Positions 50,113-58,462 of a stretch of 64,000 bases of DNA are shown piece by piece. Location: contig JBMLQL010000018.1 in NCBI GenBank assembly GCA_049241565.1, forward strand, positions 87,897 to 151,896. The letters are read 5' to 3'. The DNA is from DZBG01 sp049241565. Its GTDB lineage: Bacteria > Bdellovibrionota > Bacteriovoracia > Bacteriovoracales > Bacteriovoracaceae. The translations under genes and the position numbers were made by a program. Each line of letters starts with the position of its first letter. Positions within the stretch are counted from its first letter, which is position 1. The notes beneath the pieces are model-generated. The model ran no database searches and was not told the DNA's origin. It worked only from the letters and a program-made list of their open reading frames with translations.

Positions 50113-51151
50113 TTTTAGTTCGTCTCAATTTTTCTAAATGGAGCTGACCGCAAGCGGCCAGGATATCGTCACCTTTGGTGGTTCTTACCATAACCCTAAG
50201 ATTTTTTGAAACCAGTTTTTCTTTAAACAGGTCAATCTCTACAGGGTCAGGACGCTCAAAACGGGCCTCTGGAAAGGGATTAAAGGGGATGAGATTGAAA
50301 ATAACCCCTTCTCCGGAAAAGAGCTCAGAGAGCCTTTCAACGTGTAAATCCGACATATTAAAGTCTTTAATTAACAAATATTCCAATGTGAGAAACTGGC
50401 GCTTCTTTTTTGGAAGCTTCATGAGGGCCGGGAGGATATCACTAAGAGGGAAATGCTTATTAATCGGAATAAGCTCAGTCCGCTGCTCCTCAAACGGGGA
50501 ATGCAAGGAGAGGGCGATATTGATGGGAGCAAAATCAATGAGTTTTTTGATTCCTGGTAAATAGCCTGCGGTTGAGAGAGTCATTTGGCGTGGGCCAAGA
50601 TTGATTCCGTGAGGATTGATAAAAACCTCAATGGCCTTCTTGACTTCGTCAGCATTGTGAAGAGGCTCACCCTGGCCCATGAAAACAATATTAGGCATGA
50701 GGCCCTCAGTATTCTTGGCCTTCCACCATTTGGAGACAACGAGATACTCCCCAACAATTTCAGCAGCACTCAAGTGGCGCTTGAGCCCTTGAAGACCTGT
50801 GTAGCAGAACTGGCAATTCATGGCACAGCCCACTTGGGTGGAGAGGCAAATGGTATAGCGGTGATGGAAAGGAATCAGGACTGATTCAACTTCCAATTGA
50901 TCTTGAAAACGGATCATGAATTTATAAGTTCCATCACTCGATTCATGAACAGTTGAGATCACTGGAAGAGTGAGGTCAAATTCTTCTTGAAGCTTTATGA
51001 GCAGCTTTGAAGAAAGATTAGGATGTTCACTTAATACTTGATCTCTAAAAATCATTTGAGAGAGGAGGGGAGCTTGTTTGGGAGAAAAATCATGAGAGCT
51101 GAGCCAAGACTCAAGATAAGCAAGGGTGCACTCATGAAGGGATAGTTTCAT
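50099..51151 (-). CDS. rlmN: RlmN, 23S rRNA A2503 / tRNA A37 C2-methyltransferase
   Basis: Radical SAM methyltransferase of 350 residues. The 4Fe-4S ligands are Cys109, Cys113 and Cys116 (QVGCAMNCQFCYTGL), and the methyl-carrying Cys is Cys334 in DILAACGQLH near the C-terminus. Typical segments are IVFMGQGEPLHNADEV, NLGPRQMTLSTAG and IALSLHSP. It methylates C2 of A2503 in the peptidyl transferase centre and also A37 of some tRNAs. It could be mistaken for Cfr, but the sequence context and the housekeeping neighbour favour RlmN. Followed by tcdA with a 14 bp overlap. Confidence 0.92.
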   Translation of the reverse strand: MKLSLHECTLAYLESWLSSHDFSPKQAPLLSQMIFRDQVLSEHPNLSSKLLIKLQEEFDLTLPVISTVHESSDGTYKFMIRFQDQLEVESVLIPFHHRYTICLSTQVGCAMNCQFCYTGLQGLKRHLSAAEIVGEYLVVSKWWKAKNTEGLMPNIVFMGQGEPLHNADEVKKAIEVFINPHGINLGPRQMTLSTAGYLPGIKKLIDFAPINIALSLHSPFEEQRTELIPINKHFPLSDILPALMKLPKKKRQFLTLEYLLIKDFNMSDLHVERLSELFSGEGVIFNLIPFNPFPEARFERPDPVEIDLFKEKLVSKNLRVMVRTTKGDDILAACGQLHLEKLRRTKNVNR

Positions 51152-51164
51152 GAGTGCATAGTAC

Positions 51165-51548
51165 TTAAGCGGCCAGAGAAGGTGAAGCTATTTTGGTCTT
51201 GTTTTCCATTTCTTTTTTATGCTCTCGTCTTTCTTGGAGAGAAATAACCGGTGCACTGGCCTGAATATTCTTCAAAATACGTTTTTGCATGTATTTTTCG
51301 ATCATCTGAACCATTTTAAAAGATGAGGAGAAAGTGAAGCTATAAGTTTGCTCACCATCTGAGAAAACAATTTTTCCCATAACTCCTAAATGTCGACTCA
51401 CCATAAACTGACGAATCTGAGGCAAAGGAATCACGGCTTCAGAGGACTTCTTCTTAAAAACTGAAAAAGGACCCTGTGATTTAAGAATGAGTTGATCATC
51501 ACGGATTTCAAGGCAGCTAGCGGGGCCACGAATGGTATAAAAAATCAC
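51165..51548 (-). CDS. Hypothetical protein, possible PH-like domain
   Basis: Protein of 127 residues, no family recognised. The N-terminal 90 residues are beta-rich, in a pattern like a bacterial PH-like domain (CLEIRDDQLILKSQGPFSVF, VIPLPQIRQFMVSRHLG, KIVFSDGEQTYSFTFSS), followed by a helix and a basic, disordered tail (SLQERREHKKEMENKTK). A TTG at 51563 is in frame, but GAGGAGG sits 6 bp before GTG 51548, so the latter is the better start. It lies 13 bp upstream of rlmN and probably leads that operon. Confidence 0.65.
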   Translation of the reverse strand: MIFYTIRGPASCLEIRDDQLILKSQGPFSVFKKKSSEAVIPLPQIRQFMVSRHLGVMGKIVFSDGEQTYSFTFSSSFKMVQMIEKYMQKRILKNIQASAPVISLQERREHKKEMENKTKIASPSLAA

Positions 51549-51712
51549 AGTATTCCTCCTCAAGACAAATCAACTTTTCGGCTTATTTCCGAGTGGAGTT
51601 CCTATCGGTTTCTAATGTTTGAAAGTAGAGATTAAAGTGAACTTAATCATTATCTTTAGATTCGACCGGTCCTAAAGGCCCAGAGCATAGATAAAATTTG
51701 ATTATTTAAATA

Positions 51713-51740
51713 AAAAAAGGACTATTGCTAGTCCTTTTTT
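51713..51740 (-). terminator. Intrinsic terminator of dps
   Basis: AAAAAAGGACTA (51713-51724), loop TTGC, TAGTCCTTTTTT (51729-51740); on the minus strand this is a hairpin followed by a T-rich run 12 bp after the dps stop. The arms make it usable from the other side too. The rest of 51549-51712 shows no gene. Confidence 0.85.
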
Positions 51741-51751
51741 GAAAACGAAAT

Positions 51752-52222
51752 TTATTTTTCAAGAAGTGAGCGCAGCATCCAAGCGGTTTTTTCATGAAGT
51801 TGCATACGCTGAGTAAGAAGATCCGCTGTGGGCTCATCTGCAGCAGCTTCCACTACTTTAAAGAGCGAGCGGGCAGTACGCGTAACGGCTTCATGACCTT
51901 CAACAAGATGTTTAATCATCTTTGTGGCCTCAGGACTGCCTTTCACTTCTTTAATTGAAGTGAGTTTGACAAATTCAGCATATGTTCCCGGGGCAGGCAT
52001 CCCAAGGGCACGAATACGTTCAGCAATCAGATCGACTGCCAAGGCAAGCTCGTTATACTGACCTTCAAACATCAAATGAAGAGTATTGAACATTGGCCCC
52101 GTGACGTTCCAGTGAAAATTATGGGTCATCAGATAAAGTGTGTATGAATCTGCGAGTAAGTGGTTAAGGCCCTGGGCAATTTTTTCCCTGTCCTTCTTGT
52201 TAATTCCAATATTAATTTCCAT
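51752..52222 (-). CDS. dps: Dps family DNA-binding ferritin
   Basis: Dps/mini-ferritin subunit of 156 residues forming a 12-mer that oxidises and stores iron and protects DNA. The inter-subunit ferroxidase ligands are His37, His49, Glu53, Asp64 and Glu68, with the same spacing as E. coli H51/H63/D67/D78/E82. Core motifs are THNFHWNVTGPMFNTLH and LAVDLIAERIRALG. The basic DNA-binding N-terminal tail of E. coli Dps is absent, so it may protect mainly by iron chemistry. An excellent AGGAGG ribosome site precedes ATG 52222. Divergent from nrdBA. Confidence 0.93.
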   Translation of the reverse strand: MEINIGINKKDREKIAQGLNHLLADSYTLYLMTHNFHWNVTGPMFNTLHLMFEGQYNELALAVDLIAERIRALGMPAPGTYAEFVKLTSIKEVKGSPEATKMIKHLVEGHEAVTRTARSLFKVVEAAADEPTADLLTQRMQLHEKTAWMLRSLLEK

Positions 52223-52407
52223 TTTGGCCTCCTGAGCACAGTTTGAATGCTCTCATTATCGCTCGAGACGAGGGCCGATCACAGTCAATTTTTCGTTAAA
52301 ATGAAGAATGGAATTTTGCGTTATTTTCAGAATGTAAATGAGCGAAAAACAGATGTAAGATTTTTTAAAAATTTTGTCCAAGAAGGTCGATAAGATTTAT
52401 CGGAAAC

Positions 52408-52423
52408 TCACTAAATATAGTTG
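52408..52423 (+). promoter_or_regulatory. NrdR box 1
   Basis: TCACTAAATATAGTTG matches 12 of 16 positions of the NrdR box consensus (ACACTATATATAGTGT type). NrdR is the ATP/dATP-sensing repressor of ribonucleotide reductase genes. It is the distal of two boxes upstream of nrdBA. Confidence 0.7.
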
Positions 52424-52449
52424 AATTTTAGCGTCAAAAAACTGTCGAT

Positions 52450-52465
52450 ACACAATATATAGATT
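52450..52465 (+). promoter_or_regulatory. NrdR box 2
   Basis: ACACAATATATAGATT matches the NrdR consensus at all core positions (ACAC-A-ATATAT-AG). It starts exactly 42 bp from box 1, four helical turns, so NrdR would bind both on one face. The box ends 82 bp before the nrdB start. Confidence 0.8.
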
Positions 52466-52547
52466 TTTTGCTTTTCAAATAGATGATGTGACCTTAGCCT
52501 AAATTTAACCAACACAACTTACACCATTCGAATCGAGGAGAATGTAT

Positions 52548-53531
52548 ATGAGCATGGAGCCACTACTAAAAGAAAGCAATGACCGCTTCGTTCTTTTCCC
52601 AATCAAGCACAACGATATTTGGGACATGTATAAAAAAGCTGTCGCAAGTTTTTGGGTCGCTGAAGAAATCGACCTTTATCAAGATCTAGATGACTGGAAC
52701 AAACTTAATGCTCAAGAAAAGCATTATATTTCACATATCTTAGCGTTCTTCTCAGCTTCTGATGGGATCGTGAATGAAAACCTCGCTATGCGTTTTTATA
52801 ACGAAGTTCAGCTTCCAGAAGCTCGCTCATTCTATGGGTTTCAGATTGCCATGGAAAATATCCACGCTGAGACTTATGGGCTCCTCATCGATACTTATAT
52901 CAAAGATGAAACTCAGAAGAACCACCTTCTTAAGGCCATTGATACAATTCCTTGTATCAAGAAAAAAGCTGACTGGGCCATGAAGTGGATTAATGGAAAC
53001 CAAAACTTTGCTGAGCGCTTAGTAGCGTTTGCGGCCATTGAAGGAATTTTCTTCTCTGGATCTTTCTGTTCAATCTTCTGGTTAAAAAAACGCGGTCTCA
53101 TGCCAGGTCTGACTTTCTCAAACGAGCTTATTTCTCGTGATGAAGGACTTCATACAGACTTTGCTTGTCTTCTTTACAGAGACTATGTTCAAGATAAGCC
53201 TTCTGAGGCACGTATCCGTGAACTTATTATGGAAGCTGTGGCCTTTGAATCTGAATTCATTACAGAAGCACTTTCAGTTTCTTTAATTGGAATGAATGCT
53301 GACATGATGAAAGAGTATATTAAATTTGTGGCCGACAGATTGATGAGATCTCTTGGATACTCTGAGATTTACAATGCGAAAAACCCATTTGACTGGATGG
53401 AGCTCATCTCTATGCAAGGGAAGACAAACTTCTTCGAGAAGAAAGTGTCTGAGTATCAAAAAGCCGGGGTTTCAACAGCAAGCAAGACAGACGGAAATAT
53501 GTTTGATTTTAATACAGAAGTAGATTTTTAA
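52548..53531 (+). CDS. nrdB: Class Ia ribonucleotide reductase small subunit NrdB, eukaryote-like
   Basis: R2 subunit of about 327 residues supplying the tyrosyl radical. The sequence is strikingly like animal R2: ENIHAETYGLLIDTYIKD (iron ligands Glu and His with the radical Tyr), FFSGSFCSIFWLKKRGLMPGL and SRDEGLHTDFACLL. It ends in FNTEVDF, a C-terminal tail of the kind that docks on NrdA. ATG 52542 lies 1 bp after GAGGAG, too close; ATG 52548 has ideal spacing. It precedes nrdA by 26 bp in the order B-A, and the pair is under two NrdR boxes. Confidence 0.95.
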   Translation: MSMEPLLKESNDRFVLFPIKHNDIWDMYKKAVASFWVAEEIDLYQDLDDWNKLNAQEKHYISHILAFFSASDGIVNENLAMRFYNEVQLPEARSFYGFQIAMENIHAETYGLLIDTYIKDETQKNHLLKAIDTIPCIKKKADWAMKWINGNQNFAERLVAFAAIEGIFFSGSFCSIFWLKKRGLMPGLTFSNELISRDEGLHTDFACLLYRDYVQDKPSEARIRELIMEAVAFESEFITEALSVSLIGMNADMMKEYIKFVADRLMRSLGYSEIYNAKNPFDWMELISMQGKTNFFEKKVSEYQKAGVSTASKTDGNMFDFNTEVDF

Positions 53532-53557
53532 TCTCAAAGGGATAGGGGAGAAAATAT

Positions 53558-55909
53558 ATGTTAGTTACGACACGATCAGGAAAAAGAGAGCCGGTACAGT
53601 TTGATAAAATCACTCACCGTATTTCTCAACTTACTTATGGGCTAGATTCAAACTACGTGGATTCAATCCAAGTGGCAAAAAGAACAATCAACGGTCTTTT
53701 TGATGGAATCACAACTGAAGAGCTAGATAATCTATCAGCAGAAGTTTCTGCTTATATGACTTCTCTTCACCCAGACTATGCTCGTTTAGCAGGAAGAATT
53801 GCTGTGGCAAACCTTCATCGCTCAACTTCAGATTCATTCATGGAGACAATTGATAAGCTTTATAAATTTAAAAATGAATTTACCGGAGAAGTGACTCCGC
53901 TTGTTTCTAAGGAATTTTATGAATTCGCAGCGGAACATAAAAATAGGATTGAAGCCGAGATTGCTTACTCTCGTGATTTTGAATTTGACTATTTTGGATT
54001 TAAAACTCTTGAGAAATCATACCTTCTTAAAGTGAACAATAAGATCGTTGAGCGTCCTCAGCACCTTTTCATGCGTGTGGCCCTTGGTGTTCAAATTGGT
54101 AATATTGAAGAGGCCATGAAGACTTATCACCTTATTTCTGAGGGATTCTTCACTCATGCTTCCCCAACACTTTTCAATGCTGGAACAAACAAGCCACAAA
54201 TGTCTTCATGTTTCCTTTTGGCCATGAAAGATGACTCGATTGAAGGAATTTACGAGACACTTAAACAAAGTGCTCTTATTTCTCAATCAGCTGGTGGAAT
54301 TGGTCTTTCAATCCATAATATTCGTGCGAAGGGATCATTCATCAAAGGAACAAATGGAACATCTAACGGTATCGTGCCGATGCTTCGTGTATTCAATGAT
54401 ACTGCTCGCTACGTAGATCAAGGGGGAGGAAAACGTAAAGGTGCCTTCGCCATCTATCTAGAGCCTTGGCATGCTGATATCGAAGACTTTATCGATCTTA
54501 AGAAAAACCACGGTAAAGAAGAGCTTCGTGCTCGTGATCTATTTTATGCTCTTTGGACAAATGATCTGTTCATGAGACGAGTAGAAGCTGATGCGGATTG
54601 GTCACTTATGTGTCCAAACAAGTCTCCAGGACTTGCTGATACTTATGGAAAAGAATTTGATGCTCTTTATGAAAAATATGAAAAAGAAGGTCGTGCTCTT
54701 CGTGTCGTAAAAGCTCGTGATCTTTGGTTTAAAATTCTTCAGTCTCAAATTGAGACAGGAATGCCGTTCATGCTTTATAAAGATGCAGCGAACGCTAAAT
54801 CAAACCAAAAAAATCTTGGAACAATCAAGTCATCAAATCTTTGTACAGAGATTATGCAATATACATCTGACAAAGAGATTGCTGTTTGTAACCTTGCTTC
54901 AATTGCTCTTCCTAAGTTTGTGACTAAGGATGGACAATATGATCATAAGAAACTTTATGATGTGACTTATCAGGCCACAAGAAACCTGAACAGAATTATT
55001 GATCTTAACTACTACCCAGTAGAAGAAGCTCGTTATTCAAACACTAAAAACCGTCCAATCGGTCTAGGTGTTCAAGGTCTTGCTGATACTTTCTTTAAAA
55101 TGAAAGTTCCATTTGAGTCAGCTGAGGCCCGTCAGATCAATAAAGAGATCTTCGAGACGATTTATTTTGCGGCCTTAAGTGCTTCAAATGATCTTGCTAA
55201 AATTGATGGTGCTTATGAGTCTTATGAAGGATCTCCGATCTCTCAAGGAATTTTACAGCACGATATGTGGGAAGCAAGAACAACAGATCGTTGGGATTGG
55301 ACAACTCTTCGTGGGAAAATTAAGGCCCATGGTGTGAGAAACTCTCTTCTTATGGCGCCAATGCCTACAGCTTCTACGTCTCAAATCCTTGGGAATAACG
55401 AGTGTATTGAGCCGATCACATCGAATATGTATACACGTCGAGTTCTTTCTGGAGAGTTCGCTGTTGTAAACAAGTTCCTTGTAAAAGATCTTATTGCTCT
55501 TAATATGTGGAATGAAGAAATGAAGGATAGAATCATTGCTCACAATGGTTCTGTTCAATATATCCCTGAGATCCCTCAAGATCTTAAAGATCTCTACAAA
55601 ACTGTTTGGGAAGTGAAGCAAAAATCGATTATCGAAATGGCCGCAGATCGTGGTGCCTTTATCGATCAATCTCAAAGTTTAAATATCCACATGGAAGATA
55701 CAAACTTTGGAAAACTTTCTTCGCTTCACTTTGCGGCTTGGAAGCTAGGTCTTAAAACAGGAATGTACTATCTTCGTACGCGCCCAGCAGTGGATGCGAT
55801 TAAGTTCACCATCAAAGAAACTAATGCCCCTAAGGCAGAAGTGACAGCTCAAGAAGCGATGGTTTGTTCTCTTGAAAATCCGGAAGATTGTGTAAGTTGT
55901 GGTAGCTAA
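53558..55909 (+). CDS. nrdA: Class Ia ribonucleotide reductase large subunit NrdA
   Basis: R1 subunit of 783 residues, reducing ribonucleoside diphosphates to deoxy forms. An N-terminal ATP-cone (TRSGKREPVQFDKITHRI) is present, giving dATP feedback control. Catalytic elements include QMSSCFLLAM (first redox Cys), SNLCTEI (thiyl radical Cys), the second redox Cys in EIAVCNLASIALP, and the MPTASTSQILGNNECIEP loop. The C-terminal CVSCGS provides the shuttle CxxC. The overall sequence resembles the eukaryotic-type subgroup, as does NrdB. A strong terminator follows 27 bp after the stop. Confidence 0.96.
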   Translation: MLVTTRSGKREPVQFDKITHRISQLTYGLDSNYVDSIQVAKRTINGLFDGITTEELDNLSAEVSAYMTSLHPDYARLAGRIAVANLHRSTSDSFMETIDKLYKFKNEFTGEVTPLVSKEFYEFAAEHKNRIEAEIAYSRDFEFDYFGFKTLEKSYLLKVNNKIVERPQHLFMRVALGVQIGNIEEAMKTYHLISEGFFTHASPTLFNAGTNKPQMSSCFLLAMKDDSIEGIYETLKQSALISQSAGGIGLSIHNIRAKGSFIKGTNGTSNGIVPMLRVFNDTARYVDQGGGKRKGAFAIYLEPWHADIEDFIDLKKNHGKEELRARDLFYALWTNDLFMRRVEADADWSLMCPNKSPGLADTYGKEFDALYEKYEKEGRALRVVKARDLWFKILQSQIETGMPFMLYKDAANAKSNQKNLGTIKSSNLCTEIMQYTSDKEIAVCNLASIALPKFVTKDGQYDHKKLYDVTYQATRNLNRIIDLNYYPVEEARYSNTKNRPIGLGVQGLADTFFKMKVPFESAEARQINKEIFETIYFAALSASNDLAKIDGAYESYEGSPISQGILQHDMWEARTTDRWDWTTLRGKIKAHGVRNSLLMAPMPTASTSQILGNNECIEPITSNMYTRRVLSGEFAVVNKFLVKDLIALNMWNEEMKDRIIAHNGSVQYIPEIPQDLKDLYKTVWEVKQKSIIEMAADRGAFIDQSQSLNIHMEDTNFGKLSSLHFAAWKLGLKTGMYYLRTRPAVDAIKFTIKETNAPKAEVTAQEAMVCSLENPEDCVSCGS

Positions 55910-55936
55910 AAATAGTCTTCACAGCTCATTGGTTGG

Positions 55937-55966
55937 GGGCCAGTCATAGGACTGGCCCTTTTTTTT
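55937..55966 (+). terminator. Intrinsic terminator of nrdBA
   Basis: GGGCCAGTC (55937-55945), loop ATAG, GACTGGCCC (55950-55958): nine perfect pairs followed directly by eight T residues (55959-55966). The remainder of the 169 bp gap to the next gene is AT-rich with no other feature visible. Confidence 0.95.
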
Positions 55967-56078
55967 CAATAAGTTATCTCGCCTGGATTTATTTAAAAAA
56001 ACAAAGTTTATTAATATGTTTGGTTTAAATTTATATTTTTAAGGAGATATTACCGATAATCATAAAAAGGAACTTTTT

Positions 56079-57608
56079 ATGATCAAAAATACAACTCTTT
56101 TAGCTTTATCACTTGTTTTCGTTTGTGTTGGGTGTGAGAAATCTTTGAAACTTGAAGATTTACTTAATCAATACAATGACAACGAAGAGGCCCTGAATAT
56201 CCCTAAAAACTCATGGATAAGACAATACGGTACTGTTTCTGCAGCGGCAAGAAATGGATCTGCCACCGGATACGAGCTTTGTTACGGATCAGTGGTTGAT
56301 CAAGAAGGAAACAGCTATTGCGGGGGGTATACCAATGGGGCGATGGTGGGGTCTGCGGCTGGAAACTATGATGCTTTTATTACAAAGATAAATCCTCAAG
56401 GACAAATTGAGTGGATGAAACAAATTGGCGCCAATCAAGCTATTCCTGGGAGTAGTGCGGCTGGGTTAGATGTGATTCAAGGATTAACTTCAGATTTTAA
56501 AGGGCATATTTATTTTACTGGCTACACGCGCAGTAGTTTGGGTGAAGCAAATGTGAATGCAAATAACGACCTTTTTGTTGGAAAGATGAATGCTTCTGAT
56601 GGAAGTCTTGTTTGGCTCAAACAATTGGGAAGTGTCACTATTGCTAGCTCAAAGTCTGCAGGACATGAGAATGGGTTTGCAGTGGCCGTAGATTCGTCTA
56701 ATGGATTTGTTTATGTGGCGGGAGAAACAAGTGCGGACATGGTTGAGGCCAATTCAGGCTGGGATATGATTTTCGCCAAATTCAAAGATGTAGATGGTTC
56801 TCTTGTTTGGTTGAAGCAATACGGCTCAGTGACTGCAACCGCTTTAACAGGCCTTGCACCAGCAGGGAGAGAGAATTGTAATGATATTGCTCTTTCAAAA
56901 GATGGAACACGCCTTTATTGCGCTGGAAGCACAAGCGGGGCCCTTGGTGAAGCAGGAGGCGGAGGGAATGATGCATTTCTTATGTCTATTACAAGTAATG
57001 GAACTTTTGAGTGGGTGAGACAATTTGGTAATACCACTAAAGGGCCAGGAGGAAATACTTCTCTGGCCGATTTGTGGCATACAATCACTCTAGATGGTAG
57101 CGATAATATTTATTTGGCAGGAGCAACCGCTGGAAGTATTGGTGAGGCAAATGGAGGAAGTGATGATCTTCTTTTTGCCAAATACAATAAGACTGGAAAT
57201 CTAGTTTGGTTAAAACAATTTGGTTCTGTGACAAAACCCTTAGGGATGGAAACGTCTGGAAGTGAATACTGTTATATGGGATTTAATAAGAAGCAAACGG
57301 CTCTCCATTGTGTAGGCTCCTCAACTGGAGTCTTTGGCGAAGCTAGTGGTGGCTCTAGCGACCTTTTTTCTATGAAGATGGATGTTGATGCCAATCCGAT
57401 ATGGATTACACATCTGGGGGCCTCAACAGTTTTTCCTGGAGGCTCGTCTGCGGCTGCGGACTATGCTGGAAACAGAAGTCACCATGTTGTTGATGCTGCT
57501 GGAAACTCGTTTGTTATCGGAGGGACAGGAAGCTCACTTGGTGAAGCCTTTGGGGGAGGATCTTATGATGCCGTCGTTGTTAAGATTAAGCCAGATGGTG
57601 GAATTTAA
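56079..57608 (+). CDS. Exported lipoprotein with seven beta-propeller-type repeats
   Basis: Lipoprotein of 509 residues with signal LLALSLVFVCVGC; Cys19 would be acylated. The mature protein has seven repeats of about 65 residues, each with a W-(I/L/M/V)-K/R-Q-x-G-x-(V/T) strand: WIRQYG, WMKQIG, WLKQLG, WLKQYG, WVRQFG, WLKQFG, WITHLG. Conserved turns include SLGEA and GGxxD. SBBP-type repeats of this sort form beta-propellers, and seven blades is a standard closed propeller. Function unknown; surface adhesion or binding is a guess. AAGGAA precedes ATG 56079. Confidence 0.85.
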   Translation: MIKNTTLLALSLVFVCVGCEKSLKLEDLLNQYNDNEEALNIPKNSWIRQYGTVSAAARNGSATGYELCYGSVVDQEGNSYCGGYTNGAMVGSAAGNYDAFITKINPQGQIEWMKQIGANQAIPGSSAAGLDVIQGLTSDFKGHIYFTGYTRSSLGEANVNANNDLFVGKMNASDGSLVWLKQLGSVTIASSKSAGHENGFAVAVDSSNGFVYVAGETSADMVEANSGWDMIFAKFKDVDGSLVWLKQYGSVTATALTGLAPAGRENCNDIALSKDGTRLYCAGSTSGALGEAGGGGNDAFLMSITSNGTFEWVRQFGNTTKGPGGNTSLADLWHTITLDGSDNIYLAGATAGSIGEANGGSDDLLFAKYNKTGNLVWLKQFGSVTKPLGMETSGSEYCYMGFNKKQTALHCVGSSTGVFGEASGGSSDLFSMKMDVDANPIWITHLGASTVFPGGSSAAADYAGNRSHHVVDAAGNSFVIGGTGSSLGEAFGGGSYDAVVVKIKPDGGI

Positions 57609-57613
57609 GAAAG

Positions 57614-58453
57614 CTAGAGCTCAATATCATAGTCATTCTCAGCATCTAAAAAATCAGATTGTAGACTCTTTTGTTTTGCGTCCTGGACTGGGGTGCGAGA
57701 CTTAAGAGGAAAGTGGCGTAGATTTGTTCCTCGTCTAAAAAGAATAGAGGATTTTGTTTCAAGTCGTCTGATATCCATGCCGCGTTTTCTGAGTTCATCA
57801 ATGGTATCAGTAGCATCGAGAGTGATATTATTTAAATGAACTCGGACTCCTTTAAAATGAGTATGAACACTCATTCCTCCAGGCCTTAGAACACGTAAAA
57901 TTTCATTAAAGAGCTCAAACTTATATTTAATATAGGGAAGAGTTGATTGGGAGAAAATAAGGTCAAATTTCTGATCACCATAAGGAATTTGATTGGCGTA
58001 ATCAAGATCAGTAAAAACGATATAGGGAAGCTCAAGTGTTTCTACCTCTAGCTTATTAAAAATACCAAAGCGAAGGGCGGAGTGGATATAGCTCTCCCGT
58101 CGGTAAAAGGTATGAGTTTTTTCTTTATTGATGCCGTAAAATTCAACGTCAGGAAATTTTTTCTTTAGCGCCATTAAGGCACGGCCATTTCCTGTTCCAA
58201 TCTCCATTACTCTTGTTTTATGTCCGGCCAGTTTATTGCGGGCATTGGCCTCGCTAATGATATCTTCTAATTTGAGAGGAGCAATCTTTTGATTAAAGTC
58301 TTCAAGGGAATGAGATCTTGATTCGTGATAAGCGAGGTCTTGATAGCCTTCGATAAAAAAAGAGCGAGTGTCTACCTCTTCTTCAAAAACTAAAGAAACG
58401 CAGAACATGATGATCACAAAAGATGGAATGATGAGAAAAATGCGAAGACCCAT
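57614..58453 (-). CDS. Membrane-anchored class I SAM-dependent methyltransferase
   Basis: Protein of 279 residues: one N-terminal transmembrane helix (LRIFLIIPSFVIIMFCVSLVF), then a methyltransferase core with motif I VMEIGTGNGRALMALKKKFP and FDLIFSQSTLPYIKYKF before the last strands. The Arg before the helix and EEEVD after it suggest an N-in orientation that would put the enzyme in the periplasm, odd for a SAM enzyme; the helix might instead be a re-entrant or peripheral anchor. It starts 9 bp after the S1C protease stop, so they form an operon. Substrate unknown. Confidence 0.78.
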   Translation of the reverse strand: MGLRIFLIIPSFVIIMFCVSLVFEEEVDTRSFFIEGYQDLAYHESRSHSLEDFNQKIAPLKLEDIISEANARNKLAGHKTRVMEIGTGNGRALMALKKKFPDVEFYGINKEKTHTFYRRESYIHSALRFGIFNKLEVETLELPYIVFTDLDYANQIPYGDQKFDLIFSQSTLPYIKYKFELFNEILRVLRPGGMSVHTHFKGVRVHLNNITLDATDTIDELRKRGMDIRRLETKSSILFRRGTNLRHFPLKSRTPVQDAKQKSLQSDFLDAENDYDIEL

Positions 58454-58462
58454 TATGCTCTT

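Larger units (their letters stand above)
52223..52541. other. Intergenic control region between dps and nrdBA
   Basis: This 319 bp gap separates two divergent genes. Apart from the two NrdR-type boxes listed separately and the nrdB ribosome site at its right end, I see no gene. A 30-codon frame from about 52302 lacks a ribosome site. Promoters for dps (leftward) and nrdB (rightward) must lie here; AT-rich sequence makes individual -10 boxes hard to pick. Confidence 0.6.

Noticed and set aside
50099..51151. Cfr antibiotic-resistance methyltransferase
   Set aside because: Sequence context, housekeeping operon with tcdA and absence of mobile features favour RlmN.
52302..52394. Possible 30-codon gene upstream of nrdB
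   Set aside because: No ribosome site before the ATG and no recognisable features; the region is better explained as promoter and NrdR sites.
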